64,000 nucleotides of DNA from positions 32,869 to 96,868 of the forward strand of contig NZ_LGSI01000044.1 of NCBI RefSeq assembly GCF_001698815.1, written 5' to 3'. Origin of the DNA: Pseudomonas syringae. Its GTDB lineage: Bacteria > Pseudomonadota > Gammaproteobacteria > Pseudomonadales > Pseudomonadaceae. Below are positions 22,133-30,765 of this stretch, piece by piece. Position 1 is the stretch's first letter. Each line of letters begins with the position of its first letter. The notes beneath the pieces were generated by a model. That model did not search any database. It was not told where the DNA came from and saw nothing but the letters and a program-made list of their open reading frames with translations. The position numbers and the translations under genes were made by a program.

Positions 22133-22921
22133 TTACTGTTTGGCTTTGTAGCGCTCGGCGACTTCGGCTTGCCGAATCTGCGATAGCAAACCCTGGCGCG
22201 CAGCCTGCAAGGCATCCCAGCAGTCGGCATCCTGCAGTGGCGGGATAGTCACCGGCTCGCGACGATCAAAACCGACCAGCGCCGCATCGACCAGATCACC
22301 CACTTCCATGACGTCAGTCAGGGTGTTGATGTCGATACCCGCTCGCTCCCAGATTTCGGTGCGGGTGGCTGCTGGCAAAACGGCTTGCACGTAGACACCT
22401 TTGGGCGTCAGCTCCAGGCTCATGCCCTGTGACAGAAACAGCACGAAGGCCTTGGTCGCACCGTAGACCGTCATGCCGAACTCAGGCGCCAGGCCAACAA
22501 CCGAACCTATGTTGATAATCGCGCCGTCCCCAGCTTGTGCCAGGCGTGGGGCGATGGCGCTGGCAAGCCTTACCAGTGCAGTAGTGTTGAGCGTAACCAA
22601 CTGAGCAACGCTGTCGGTGGACTGTTCGATAAAGCTGCCGGATTGTGCTGCGCCTGCATTGTTTACCAGGATGCCAATACTGGAATCATCGCGCAGGCGT
22701 TTTTCCACCGCCGTCAAGTCGCCGCTTTGGGTCAGGTCGGCCTGGAGCACATCAACGGATACATTGTGTGTTTCACGCAGTTGCGCCGCGAGGGCGTCCA
22801 GCCGATTTTTGTCGCGGGCTACCAGTACCAGACTGTGTCCGCGTTGCGCAAAGCGCTCTGCATAGGTGGCGCCGATGCCAGTGGAGGCGCCGGTAATCAG
22901 AACGGTAGTAGGGTTGATCAT
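22133..22921 (-). CDS. SDR-family oxidoreductase
   Basis: The 262-residue protein has the classical SDR layout: cofactor motif TGASTGIGATYAERF (TGxxxGIG) near residue 10, NNAGAAQSG, catalytic Ser in INIGSVVGL and YGATKAFVLF (YxxxK). The Arg in VARDKNR after strand 2 suggests NADP(H). ATG 22921 has AGAGAA upstream and is preferred to an in-frame start 21 codons earlier. It lies 74 bases downstream of the Old Yellow Enzyme gene and probably shares its promoter. Substrate unknown. Confidence 0.85.
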   Translation of the reverse strand: MINPTTVLITGASTGIGATYAERFAQRGHSLVLVARDKNRLDALAAQLRETHNVSVDVLQADLTQSGDLTAVEKRLRDDSSIGILVNNAGAAQSGSFIEQSTDSVAQLVTLNTTALVRLASAIAPRLAQAGDGAIINIGSVVGLAPEFGMTVYGATKAFVLFLSQGMSLELTPKGVYVQAVLPAATRTEIWERAGIDINTLTDVMEVGDLVDAALVGFDRREPVTIPPLQDADCWDALQAARQGLLSQIRQAEVAERYKAKQ

Positions 22922-22995
22922 GGCAAGATTCTCTGCTGTAGATATCGATTGGCGATTCACATGTATCGCTCGGAAGGCGAGCAACAGTGATTTTG

Positions 22996-24096
22996 TCAGT
23001 GGTTTTGGTGGGCGCTCTCGGTAAGCGTCGGGTAGTCGATGTAGCCGTCTGCGCCGCCGCCGTACAAGGTGGCAGGGTCGAATCCGGATAAAGCGGCATC
23101 GGTCTTGAGTCGCTCGACCAAATCAGGGTTGCCAATAAACGGACGTCCAAAGGCAATGAGATCGGCCTTGCCTTCGATCAGCGTCGAGGTGGCCAGATCC
23201 AGGTCGTAGCCATTGTTGGCGATGTAGGTATTTTTGAAGCGTTGACGCAAGGAGTTGAAGTCAAAGGGCGCCACGTCGCGAGGTCCGCCGGTTGCGCCTT
23301 CGACCACATGCAGGAAAACCAGGCCCAAGGCGTCGAGTTGATCGACGAGGTAGTCGAATTGAGCTTGCGGGTTGGTACTGCAAACATCATTGGCGGGGGA
23401 GACTGGAGAGATACGAATACCCGTTCGCTCAGCACCGATTTCGCTGACTACGGCCGCTACGACTTCAAGTAGAAAACGAGCACGATTTTCAACCGAGCCA
23501 CCGTAGGCATCGGTGCGCACATTCGCTCCGTCCTTGAGGAACTGGTCAAGCAAATAGCCGTTCGCGCCATGGATTTCTACGCCATCAAAACCCGCAGCAA
23601 TCGCGTTTGCTGCGGCTTGGCGAAAATCCTTGACGATCCCAGCGAGCTCGCCGATTTCGAGGGCTCGAGGTTGCGAAACATCCACGAAGTTGTTGTTAAC
23701 GAAAACCTTCGTCGATGCGCGCAGCGCAGAGGGTGCTACCGGAGCTGCGCCATTTTCCTGGAGGTCAACATGGGACACTCGCCCGACGTGCCACAGCTGC
23801 AGGAAAATACGTCCGCCCTTCGCATGGACGGCTTCTGTGACTGCACGCCAAGCCTCTATCTGCGCTTGGGTATAAATCCCTGGCGTATCTTGATAGCCCT
23901 GTCCTTGCTGTGAGATCTGAGTAGCCTCGGAAATCAGCAGGCCGGCGGAAGCTCGCTGGCCGTAATAGGTGGCAGCGAATTCGCTCGGAACAAAGCCCGC
24001 TCCAGCGCGGTTTCGCGTCAGTGGCGCCATAACGATTCTATTGGAAAGCGTCAGCGAGCCGAGGTTGTACGGCTCAAACAAAGTCTTGTCGTTCAT
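22996..24096 (-). CDS. Alkene reductase, Old Yellow Enzyme family
   Basis: FMN-dependent enzyme that reduces activated C=C bonds of enones, enals or nitro compounds with NAD(P)H. The 366-residue protein has MAPLTRNRAGAGFVPSEFAA, the active-site HGANGYLLDQFLKDGANVRT (His and Asn bind the substrate oxygen, Tyr is the proton donor) and the C-terminal FMN phosphate segment ADLIAFGRPFIGNPDLVERL. It resembles NemA and the xenobiotic reductases. ATG 24096 is chosen for the family N-terminus MNDKTLFEPYNLGSL. It is divergent from a TetR gene that probably represses it. Confidence 0.93.
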   Translation of the reverse strand: MNDKTLFEPYNLGSLTLSNRIVMAPLTRNRAGAGFVPSEFAATYYGQRASAGLLISEATQISQQGQGYQDTPGIYTQAQIEAWRAVTEAVHAKGGRIFLQLWHVGRVSHVDLQENGAAPVAPSALRASTKVFVNNNFVDVSQPRALEIGELAGIVKDFRQAAANAIAAGFDGVEIHGANGYLLDQFLKDGANVRTDAYGGSVENRARFLLEVVAAVVSEIGAERTGIRISPVSPANDVCSTNPQAQFDYLVDQLDALGLVFLHVVEGATGGPRDVAPFDFNSLRQRFKNTYIANNGYDLDLATSTLIEGKADLIAFGRPFIGNPDLVERLKTDAALSGFDPATLYGGGADGYIDYPTLTESAHQNH

Positions 24097-24166
24097 ATGG
24101 ATTCCATAATCGTTAATCAATGACGCGATCTGCGCCGTGCTGGTAGAGATTCGCCAATGCAGATTT

Positions 24167-24228
24167 ATAATGTCGATCGTAATCAAAGATGTCAATGGTT
24201 TTGATTATGACTGACATCAGAGTATAGT
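24167..24228. promoter_or_regulatory. Overlapping divergent promoters of the Old Yellow Enzyme and TetR genes
   Basis: Leftward: -35 TTGACA (24195-24190) and -10 CATTAT (24172-24167) with 17-base spacing. Rightward: -35 TTGATT (24201-24206) and -10 TATAGT (24223-24228) with 16-base spacing. The -35 boxes are only five bases apart. The inverted repeat TGACT-N13-AGTCA overlaps the rightward promoter and could be a TetR operator, giving joint control of both genes. Confidence 0.55.
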
Positions 24229-24262
24229 CAGGCCATTGTTTTATCAGGCAGAGGGGCGCGAA

Positions 24263-24871
24263 ATGAAGATCACCAAGACCCAATCACTCGCCAACCGAGC
24301 TCGTATTGTGGAAACGGCTTCAGAGCTATTTCGTGAGCGTGGCTACGATGGTGTGGGTGTGGCGGAGCTGATGGCCACTGCCGGTTTTACCCAAGGCGGC
24401 TTTTACAAACACTTCGGTTCCAAAGCGGATTTGATGGCCGAGGCAGCTGAAAAAAGCCTGTCGCAATCTCTCGCCAGCTCCTGCGACCTCGACGTTGCGG
24501 GCTTCATCGATGTGTACGTGTCGAGAGATCACCGAGACGGCAGGGGAGGAGGTTGCACCATGGCGGCGCTGTGCGGTGACGCTGCCCGTCAGTCAGATGA
24601 GTTGAAGGCAACGTTTGTCAGCGGAATTGAAAATACGCTGGCAGCACTCGAGGAAAAGTACCATGCGGGTCTGGATGCGCCGCAGCAAGACATTCGAGCA
24701 AAAATGATCGACCTGCTCGCGCATGCAATAGGTGCGGTCATGTTGTCGAGGGCCTGTCCGGATGACTCTCCTCTGGCAGAGGAAATACTTGAGGTTTGCC
24801 GTGCCGAGCTAATGAAGTCGTTACCATCGGGTGAGCAAAAAACAGCAGATGAAGTGCAAGACGGGGTTTGA
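24263..24871 (+). CDS. TetR-family transcriptional regulator
   Basis: The 202-residue protein has the N-terminal TetR helix-turn-helix: RARIVETASELFRERGYDGV, then VAELMATAGFTQGGFYKHFG (about residues 33-52). The C-terminal ligand domain resembles the NemR/AcrR-type group that controls OYE genes; Cys residues at GGGCTMAALCGDAAR could sense electrophiles, by analogy with NemR. ATG 24263 has GAGGGGCG upstream. It is divergent from the Old Yellow Enzyme gene with overlapping promoters. Confidence 0.88.
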   Translation: MKITKTQSLANRARIVETASELFRERGYDGVGVAELMATAGFTQGGFYKHFGSKADLMAEAAEKSLSQSLASSCDLDVAGFIDVYVSRDHRDGRGGGCTMAALCGDAARQSDELKATFVSGIENTLAALEEKYHAGLDAPQQDIRAKMIDLLAHAIGAVMLSRACPDDSPLAEEILEVCRAELMKSLPSGEQKTADEVQDGV

Positions 24872-24897
24872 TTCAGCGCGCGGAACAAGCATTGCCG

Positions 24898-25506
24898 TCA
24901 GCTATGGATGGGCAGCGCCAACCCGAAAAGTACAAAAAATCCACCACAGACTTTATTGAATCGGCGCCCGGTTCGAGCCAGCCAAGGTCTGACTCGGTGT
25001 GCTGCGCTGGCCACCAAATACTCAACGACGAATTCCACGACTGCGTAGGTCAGCGCAATGGTGATCGTCTGCGCGATGATGCTTCTGTGCGGATCCAGGA
25101 AGGGTGGAATAAACGCGGTGAACAGCAGCAGTGCTTTGGGGTTTGAAATGGCCGACACCAGCCCTTGGCGGAACAGCGACCAACGTCGGAAGCTTGTAGT
25201 CCCGGGCGCATCAAGGCTGACGGGCGCAGACCGCCACAGCCCGAAGCCCAACCAGATCAGATATAGCCCGCCGACCACCTTCAAGGCTGTGAACCAGGTG
25301 GCCGACGCCTGGATCAGTGCGCCCAATCCCAAGGCGCAAAGCGAAAGCACGACGGCAAAGCCAAGCACGCCGCCCGTGATGGTGAACAGCGTTTTGCGAC
25401 TCCCGTGAATGGCTCCATGGGTCAGCACCAATAGCGCATTGGGCCCTGGTACTACCGCTATGCCGCAGCAGGTAAACAGATAGAGCAACCAGGTCTCGAA
25501 TGGCAT
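24898..25506 (-). CDS. LysE/RhtB-family amino-acid or metabolite exporter
   Basis: The 202-residue membrane protein has six hydrophobic segments and the LysE signature VVPGPNALLVLTHGAIHGSRK near residue 17 and GLVSAISNPKALLLFTAFIP. The family exports amino acids or related metabolites, and substrates cannot be read from sequence. The ATG at 25506 matches the family N-terminus. It is divergent from a LysR regulator with a LysR-type box between them, the usual LysE/LysG-like arrangement. Confidence 0.87.
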   Translation of the reverse strand: MPFETWLLYLFTCCGIAVVPGPNALLVLTHGAIHGSRKTLFTITGGVLGFAVVLSLCALGLGALIQASATWFTALKVVGGLYLIWLGFGLWRSAPVSLDAPGTTSFRRWSLFRQGLVSAISNPKALLLFTAFIPPFLDPHRSIIAQTITIALTYAVVEFVVEYLVASAAHRVRPWLARTGRRFNKVCGGFFVLFGLALPIHS

Positions 25507-25590
25507 GATCAGATCCAGAATAGGTTGATTCAGGCCGGCATCCTGCAGGTGAACAACCGTCATGAAAAGCGCATAATTCACGTCATAGCC

Positions 25591-25605
25591 ATTCGATTAA
25601 CGAAT
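25591..25605. promoter_or_regulatory. LysR-type box between lysE-like and lysR-like genes
   Basis: ATTCG-ATTAA-CGAAT is a perfect inverted repeat containing the T-N11-A pattern of LysR-family sites. It lies 14 bases before the regulator start and 85 bases before the exporter start. Confidence 0.5.
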
Positions 25606-25618
25606 AGAGGTAACCGCG

Positions 25619-26482
25619 ATGCCTGCCAGCGATTTGCAGATCGATTGGCTCAAGTGCTTTGTGGCAGTGGTGGATGCGGGTTCGCTATCTGGCGCAGCCC
25701 ACGAGGTCAACAGATCGCAGTCCGCCGTCAGCATGCAGATGAAGAAACTGGAGGCCGCGCTTGGACGGCAGTTGTTGAGTCGTGGCCCGAGGCACCTTCG
25801 ACTGACGGCTGACGGCCAGACGCTGCTGACCTACGCCCGTCGCATACTCGCCCTTCATGCCGAGACTCAAGCGGCTTTTCACGGGGAAGAATTAACCGGA
25901 CGAATTCGCCTTGGCGTCGCTGAGGATTACGCGGCACGGTATCTCACGCCGGTGCTGAAGCGTTTTTCGCCACGCTACGCAGGCGTGGAAATAGAACTGA
26001 CCTGTGAGCAATCGACCACGCTTATCCCGCGTGTACGAAGCGGTGATCTTGATCTTGCGCTAGTGTCCAGAGACTCGCCTCAAGGCGGTACATTTCTCTT
26101 CAAGGAGCCCATGGTTTGGGTTGGCTCACCACAATTCGAGCTTTGGAGGCGAGACCCGGTGCCTATCGCAGTCTACGAAAGTGAAAGCCTGGCTCGGCAT
26201 TATGCGGTGAATTCACTGACCCAACAGGGACGCCAATTCAAGGTGGTATACAACAGCTCCAGTCTTGCTGGCCAAGTGGCCGCAGTTGAGGGTGGGCTCG
26301 CTATCGCCGCGATCACTCAGTGCACTGTGCAGGCATCGCTTCACGTTTTGGGTAGTGAACACGGCTTGGGAAACATCGAACCTATGGAAGTTTCGATTCT
26401 ACGTAGCCGAGCCTCTCGCGGGTCTAAAGCGGTCAATAGCCTTCATGCTTTCATCATCAGCGCGCTGAGACTTCAGGCGTAG
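25619..26482 (+). CDS. LysR-family transcriptional regulator
   Basis: The 287-residue protein has the N-terminal winged helix with VVDAGSLSGAAHEVNRSQSA and VSMQMKKLEAALGRQLLSRG (residues 17-56), followed by the periplasmic-binding-like effector domain. Divergent from the LysE-type exporter gene, so it likely activates export in response to that metabolite. AGAGG lies upstream of ATG 25619. No effector can be assigned. Confidence 0.88.
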   Translation: MPASDLQIDWLKCFVAVVDAGSLSGAAHEVNRSQSAVSMQMKKLEAALGRQLLSRGPRHLRLTADGQTLLTYARRILALHAETQAAFHGEELTGRIRLGVAEDYAARYLTPVLKRFSPRYAGVEIELTCEQSTTLIPRVRSGDLDLALVSRDSPQGGTFLFKEPMVWVGSPQFELWRRDPVPIAVYESESLARHYAVNSLTQQGRQFKVVYNSSSLAGQVAAVEGGLAIAAITQCTVQASLHVLGSEHGLGNIEPMEVSILRSRASRGSKAVNSLHAFIISALRLQA

Positions 26483-26679
26483 CCAATTTCCTTGGCAAGC
26501 CCTGGCAGGCAAGTAAGAACATCCTTCAAATAAGCATCCGGATCATGCCCGTTGAGCATCCGACTCTGGACAATTAATGACTGCAGTGGCTAAGTCTCAC
26601 CGCATCTGACTCAATGCCTGGCGTGGATCGCCGCCTTGCGGCCCCATTGCTTGTTTACGTACCGTACAGGAGACCCATT

Positions 26680-27357
26680 TTGAGCGTGCCAGAAACAAGA
26701 GTCATACGCCGCAAAACGTTGCACAGCGAAATCGTCGACCACCTGCGGGACATGATTGTCAGTGGCGAACTGGGGCCGGGACAAAAGATTCCGGAAAAGG
26801 AGTTGTGCGCGCGTTTTGATATTTCCCGCACCCCGCTGCGCGAGGCACTCAAAGCGTTGGCGGCGGAGGGCATGATTGAACTGCTGCCCCAACGAGGTGC
26901 CCGGGTAGTCACCATCACGGACGAAGAATTGCAGGAGCTTTTTCCGATCATTGCCAGCATGGAAGCGTTGGCGGGCGAGCTTGCTTGCGAGGTGATCACG
27001 GATGCGCAGCTTGAGGCTATTACGGCCATGCACCTGGAGATGGTCGTCGCGTATCGAGAATCCCGCCATCTCGACTACTCGCGCCTCAACCGTGCCATCC
27101 ATTTCGCGATTTTCGAGGCTGCCGGCAACGCTTCGTTACTGAGCTTGTACCGAAACCTTGAGCTGCGTATTCGCAATATTCGTCACACCGTGCGCCAGTT
27201 GCCGTCTGACTGGAAAGAAGCGGTCAGCGACCACGAGAAAATCCTCAAAGCGCTCACGGAGCGTGATCGCAGTCGCTTGGCCAAAGTGATGCGCGAGCAT
27301 GTGATGAACACCGCGAAAACCGTTCGCCATTCCATCGACGAACTGGTCGCCAGCTAG
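26680..27357 (+). CDS. GntR-family regulator (FadR/VanR subgroup)
   Basis: The 225-residue product has the GntR winged helix (IVDHLRDMIVSGELGPGQKI, SRTPLREALKALAAEGMIEL) and an FCD-type all-helical effector domain. It precedes an amino-acid ABC transporter and an SHMT-like gene on the same strand, 246 bases upstream, so it is the likely controller of that operon. I place the start at TTG 26680 because AGGAGAC lies 5-6 bases before it; an ATG at 26614 gives extra residues with no family match. Confidence 0.85.
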   Translation: MSVPETRVIRRKTLHSEIVDHLRDMIVSGELGPGQKIPEKELCARFDISRTPLREALKALAAEGMIELLPQRGARVVTITDEELQELFPIIASMEALAGELACEVITDAQLEAITAMHLEMVVAYRESRHLDYSRLNRAIHFAIFEAAGNASLLSLYRNLELRIRNIRHTVRQLPSDWKEAVSDHEKILKALTERDRSRLAKVMREHVMNTAKTVRHSIDELVAS

Positions 27358-27462
27358 CTTTCGTATTTCCACCAAGCCCCAATATTGAGTATTAAATTCT
27401 CGAAATTTGCGCGCCATTAGTGAGCATGTTCGGCGAAAATAGCCCTAAATGCGTGCAAATAA

Positions 27463-27474
27463 AATGAATTCATT
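27463..27474. promoter_or_regulatory. AT-rich palindrome upstream of the amino-acid ABC operon
   Basis: AATGAATTCATT is a 12-bp perfect palindrome within an AT-rich stretch (27450-27495), 130 bases before the binding-protein gene. It is a possible site for the adjacent GntR regulator. Confidence 0.35.
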
Positions 27475-27603
27475 ATTTATTATTCTTTTTTGTTGACCTT
27501 TGCGACCGACGAAAGCCAGCATGCTTGCGCAATGTCACTGGCGGCTCGTCGACCCCTTCAAGGGCTGGTAGCCGAAAAGCAATCACTACCCAAAGGGCAA
27601 CTC

Positions 27604-28503
27604 ATGAAGAAGACGCTGACCACTTCGTTATTGATGTTCATATGTGCAGGTGGGGCCGCCCATGCAGAAGACGGCACGCTGACCAAAGTCGCCGAGCTGG
27701 GTGAGATCACTGTGGGTCACCGCGATGGGGCGGTTCCGTTTTCCTACTACGACGACAAGCAGCAGCCGATCGGTTATGCGATGGACCTCTGCGCAAAAGT
27801 TGTGGATGCCGTGAAGATCAAGCTGAACAAGCCTGATCTGAAGATCACCTACATGCCAGTCACTGGCACCACGCGCATGCCGTTGCTGGCCAATGGCACC
27901 ATCGACATGGAGTGCGGCACTACGACCAACAATGCCGAGCGTCAGAAGCAGGTCACGTTCTCCACGACCAACTTCGTTGCCGGGGTACGCATCCTGTCCA
28001 AGAAAAGTGCGCCCATCGACACCATGGCCGGGGCAAAAGGCAAGACCATCGTCACGTTGGCTGGCACCACCAGCGTCAAAGTGATCAACACCGCCAACAT
28101 CGAACAGAATCTGGGTCTGACGATTCTGACCGCCAAAGACCTGGCCGAAGGCATGCTCACCCTGGAAACCAATCGCGCCGCCGCACTGATCTTTGATGAC
28201 GTTTCGCTCGCGGGTGCTGCGGCTTCCTCCAAGGCACCGGCAGACTACGTGCTTTCCGGCCAGGCGCTTTCGGTTGAGCCTTACGGCATCATGCTTCGTC
28301 GCAACGACGAAGCATTCAAGACGCTGGTGAATCAGACCCTGGCAGGTCTCTACAAGACGGGTGAGATCGATGCGATCTACGCCAAGTGGTTTACCCAGTC
28401 GATCCCCCCAAGGGGCATCAACATGAATTTCCCCATGTCGAGCCAGCTCAAGAAGGTGATCGCCCACCCCACCGACGATTCGAATCCCGATCTCTATCGC
28501 TGA
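27604..28503 (+). CDS. Amino-acid ABC transporter, periplasmic substrate-binding protein
   Basis: The 299-residue precursor has a signal peptide (residues 1-21, cut after AHA). The mature protein starts EDGTLTKVAELGEITVGHRD and shows the bacterial extracellular solute-binding family 3 pattern, including PFSYYDDKQQPIGYAMDLC and the hinge-region DMECGTTTNNAERQKQVTFS. It resembles GltI/AatJ glutamate-aspartate binding proteins, but the ligand is not shown. The ATG at 27604 is chosen because it gives the signal peptide with AAGGG upstream. First gene of the ABC operon. Confidence 0.88.
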   Translation: MKKTLTTSLLMFICAGGAAHAEDGTLTKVAELGEITVGHRDGAVPFSYYDDKQQPIGYAMDLCAKVVDAVKIKLNKPDLKITYMPVTGTTRMPLLANGTIDMECGTTTNNAERQKQVTFSTTNFVAGVRILSKKSAPIDTMAGAKGKTIVTLAGTTSVKVINTANIEQNLGLTILTAKDLAEGMLTLETNRAAALIFDDVSLAGAAASSKAPADYVLSGQALSVEPYGIMLRRNDEAFKTLVNQTLAGLYKTGEIDAIYAKWFTQSIPPRGINMNFPMSSQLKKVIAHPTDDSNPDLYR

Positions 28504-28575
28504 TCAAGGCATTAGCCACGGGCCGGGCGCTTGCGTCCGGTCCAGGGTTCCAACTGCGCTGGGCGGGAAAAACTG

Positions 28576-29316
28576 ATGAGCTACAACTGGAATTGGTGGA
28601 TTTTCTTCGAGCCCTCTCTGGACGGCACCCATACCTATCTTGAAACCTTGATCTGGGGCGCCGGCTGGACCGTCGCGACAGCCCTGGGTGCATTCACAAT
28701 CGCCTTGAGCCTGGGCTCGATTGTCGGCGTGGCGCGTACCTCGCCATTGACCTGGATGCGAGCGCTGGGCACCGGTTTCGTCGAGGTATTCCGTAATGTG
28801 CCCCTGCTGGTGCAGATGTTCCTCTGGTACTTCGTGCTGCCGGAACTGCTGCCCCGCGACCTCGGTACATGGCTCAAGCAAGTGCCCAATGCGCAGTTCT
28901 ACACAGCAGTCATTTGCCTGGGTTGTTACCACGCGGCGCGTATGGCCGAAGTGGTGCGGGCGGGGCTGGAAAGCCTGTCTCGTGGACAACGAATGGCAGG
29001 TCAGGCGCTGGGGCTGAACCTGGTGCAGACCTACCTTTACGTTCTGTTGCCGATGGCCTACCGCATCGTGGTTCCGGCCATTACCTCTGAATTTCTCAGC
29101 TGCACCAAGAACACCTCCGTCGCCCTCGCCATCGGTCTGATGGAACTGACCGGCAGCGCCCGCGCGATGCAGGAAAACAGCTTCCAGATTTTCGAGGCTT
29201 TTACCGCCGCGACCACGCTGTATCTAACGCTGAACCTCATCATTGTCTTTGCCATGCGCGCCATCGAACGACGTTCCGTCGTACCCGGCTATGGCTCGAT
29301 CAAGAAGGCAGGCTGA
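28576..29316 (+). CDS. Amino-acid ABC transporter permease (GltJ/HisM type)
   Basis: The 246-residue inner-membrane protein has five or six membrane segments and the EAA-loop region AARMAEVVRAGLESLSRGQR with the conserved Gly, which contacts the ATPase. It begins MSYNWNWWIFFEPSLDGTHT, typical of GltJ. It lies 72 bases downstream of the binding protein and two bases before the second permease. Confidence 0.88.
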   Translation: MSYNWNWWIFFEPSLDGTHTYLETLIWGAGWTVATALGAFTIALSLGSIVGVARTSPLTWMRALGTGFVEVFRNVPLLVQMFLWYFVLPELLPRDLGTWLKQVPNAQFYTAVICLGCYHAARMAEVVRAGLESLSRGQRMAGQALGLNLVQTYLYVLLPMAYRIVVPAITSEFLSCTKNTSVALAIGLMELTGSARAMQENSFQIFEAFTAATTLYLTLNLIIVFAMRAIERRSVVPGYGSIKKAG

Positions 29317-29318
29317 CC

Positions 29319-30011
29319 ATGCTAAGCGGATTTGATCTACAGGCCGTCGTCAATGCCTTGCCGTATCTGTTCCTGACGGGAATGTCGTTCACCTTGACGC
29401 TGACCTTGTTTGCCACCTTGGGCGGCATCGTCTTCGGCACACTGCTGGCGCTTATGCGGTTGTCGAACTATCGGGCGCTGTCCCGGATTGCCGCAGGCTA
29501 CGTGAACCTGTTGCGCTCGTTGCCGCTGGTGCTGGTGATCTTCTGGTTCTACTTCCTCATGCCGTATCTCGGACAGTGGGCGACGGGCGCATCGCGACCG
29601 ATGCGGATCGATCCGTTCTGGTCCTCGGTCATCACCTTCACGCTGTTCGAGGCCTGCTACTTCTGCGAAATCATCCGGTCCGGCATCCAGTCCTTGCCCA
29701 AGGGCCAATCGCTTGCGTCCCAGGCGTTGGGTATGACCGGCAGCCAGAGCCTACTGTATGTAGTGCTGCCGCAAGCATTGCGCAACATGCTGCCGCTGCT
29801 GCTTACACAGACCATCATCCTGTTTCAGGACACCTCACTGGTGTACGTACTGTCCATCACCGACTTCCTCGGCGCCACCGCGAAGATCGCGCAGCGCGAT
29901 GGCCGCCTGCTGGAGATGTATATCTTCGCAGCGCTGGTCTATTTCGTGATCTCCCTATTCGCTTCCCACGCAGTGCGCCGCCTCCAGCGCCGTGTTGCGA
30001 TCATCCGTTAA
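29319..30011 (+). CDS. Amino-acid ABC transporter permease (GltK type)
   Basis: The 230-residue protein has the His/Glu/Gln/Arg permease signature with EIIRSGIQSLPKGQSLASQA as EAA loop and about five membrane helices. It starts two bases after the first permease, so translation is coupled. The two permeases would form a heterodimer channel. Confidence 0.88.
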   Translation: MLSGFDLQAVVNALPYLFLTGMSFTLTLTLFATLGGIVFGTLLALMRLSNYRALSRIAAGYVNLLRSLPLVLVIFWFYFLMPYLGQWATGASRPMRIDPFWSSVITFTLFEACYFCEIIRSGIQSLPKGQSLASQALGMTGSQSLLYVVLPQALRNMLPLLLTQTIILFQDTSLVYVLSITDFLGATAKIAQRDGRLLEMYIFAALVYFVISLFASHAVRRLQRRVAIIR

Positions 30012-30023
30012 GAGCGCACGACC

Positions 30024-30752
30024 ATGATTACGATCAGCGACGTCTGCAAATCCTACGGCCAGTTTCAAGTGCTCTCGCATTGCACCACCTCCGTCGCCAA
30101 GGGCGAAGTGGTGGTGGTGTGCGGGCCTTCAGGGTCTGGCAAATCAACCCTCATCAAGACCGTCAACGGCCTTGAGCCGATCGACAGTGGCAAGATCATC
30201 ATCGATGGCGTCAGCGTAACGGGCAGTGACACCAATCTGTCGATCCTGCGCTCGCGGGTCGGCATGGTGTTTCAGCATTTCGAACTGTTCCCGCATTTGT
30301 CGATCATCCAGAACCTCATGCTCGCCCAGGTCAAAGTGCTCAAGCGTTCGAAGTCCGATGCACATAAAAAAGGCATGGCGCTGCTCGAACGGGTAGGGCT
30401 TACGGGCCACGCTCATAAGTTTCCGGGGCAGCTTTCCGGCGGACAGCAGCAACGTGTGGCTATTGCCCGGGCGCTGGCGATGGATCCGGTAGCCATGCTG
30501 TTCGACGAGCCGACATCGGCCCTCGATCCGGAAATGATCAATGAAGTGCTGGATGTCATGGTCGAACTGGCCCGGGAAGGCATGACCATGATGGTCGTCA
30601 CCCATGAAATGGGCTTTGCCCGCAAGGTCGCCAATCGGGTGATCTTCATGGACCAGGGCGAGATTGTCGAAGACACCGACAAAGATGCGTTTTTCGGTCA
30701 GCCGCGCAGCGAGCGTGCCCAACAGTTTCTTTCTAAAATTCTCGTGCACTAA
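30024..30752 (+). CDS. Amino-acid ABC transporter ATP-binding protein (GltL/GlnQ type)
   Basis: The 242-residue ATPase has Walker [10 protein letters not shown] (about residues 36-44), the Q-loop [11 protein letters not shown], signature [16 protein letters not shown] and Walker [13 protein letters not shown]. It is the cytosolic engine of the polar amino-acid importer encoded just upstream and is 12 bases after the second permease. Confidence 0.93.
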   Translation: MITISDVCKSYGQFQVLSHCTTSVAKGEVVVVCGPSGSGKSTLIKTVNGLEPIDSGKIIIDGVSVTGSDTNLSILRSRVGMVFQHFELFPHLSIIQNLMLAQVKVLKRSKSDAHKKGMALLERVGLTGHAHKFPGQLSGGQQQRVAIARALAMDPVAMLFDEPTSALDPEMINEVLDVMVELAREGMTMMVVTHEMGFARKVANRVIFMDQGEIVEDTDKDAFFGQPRSERAQQFLSKILVH

Positions 30753-30765
30753 GGAGCCCGGCAAC

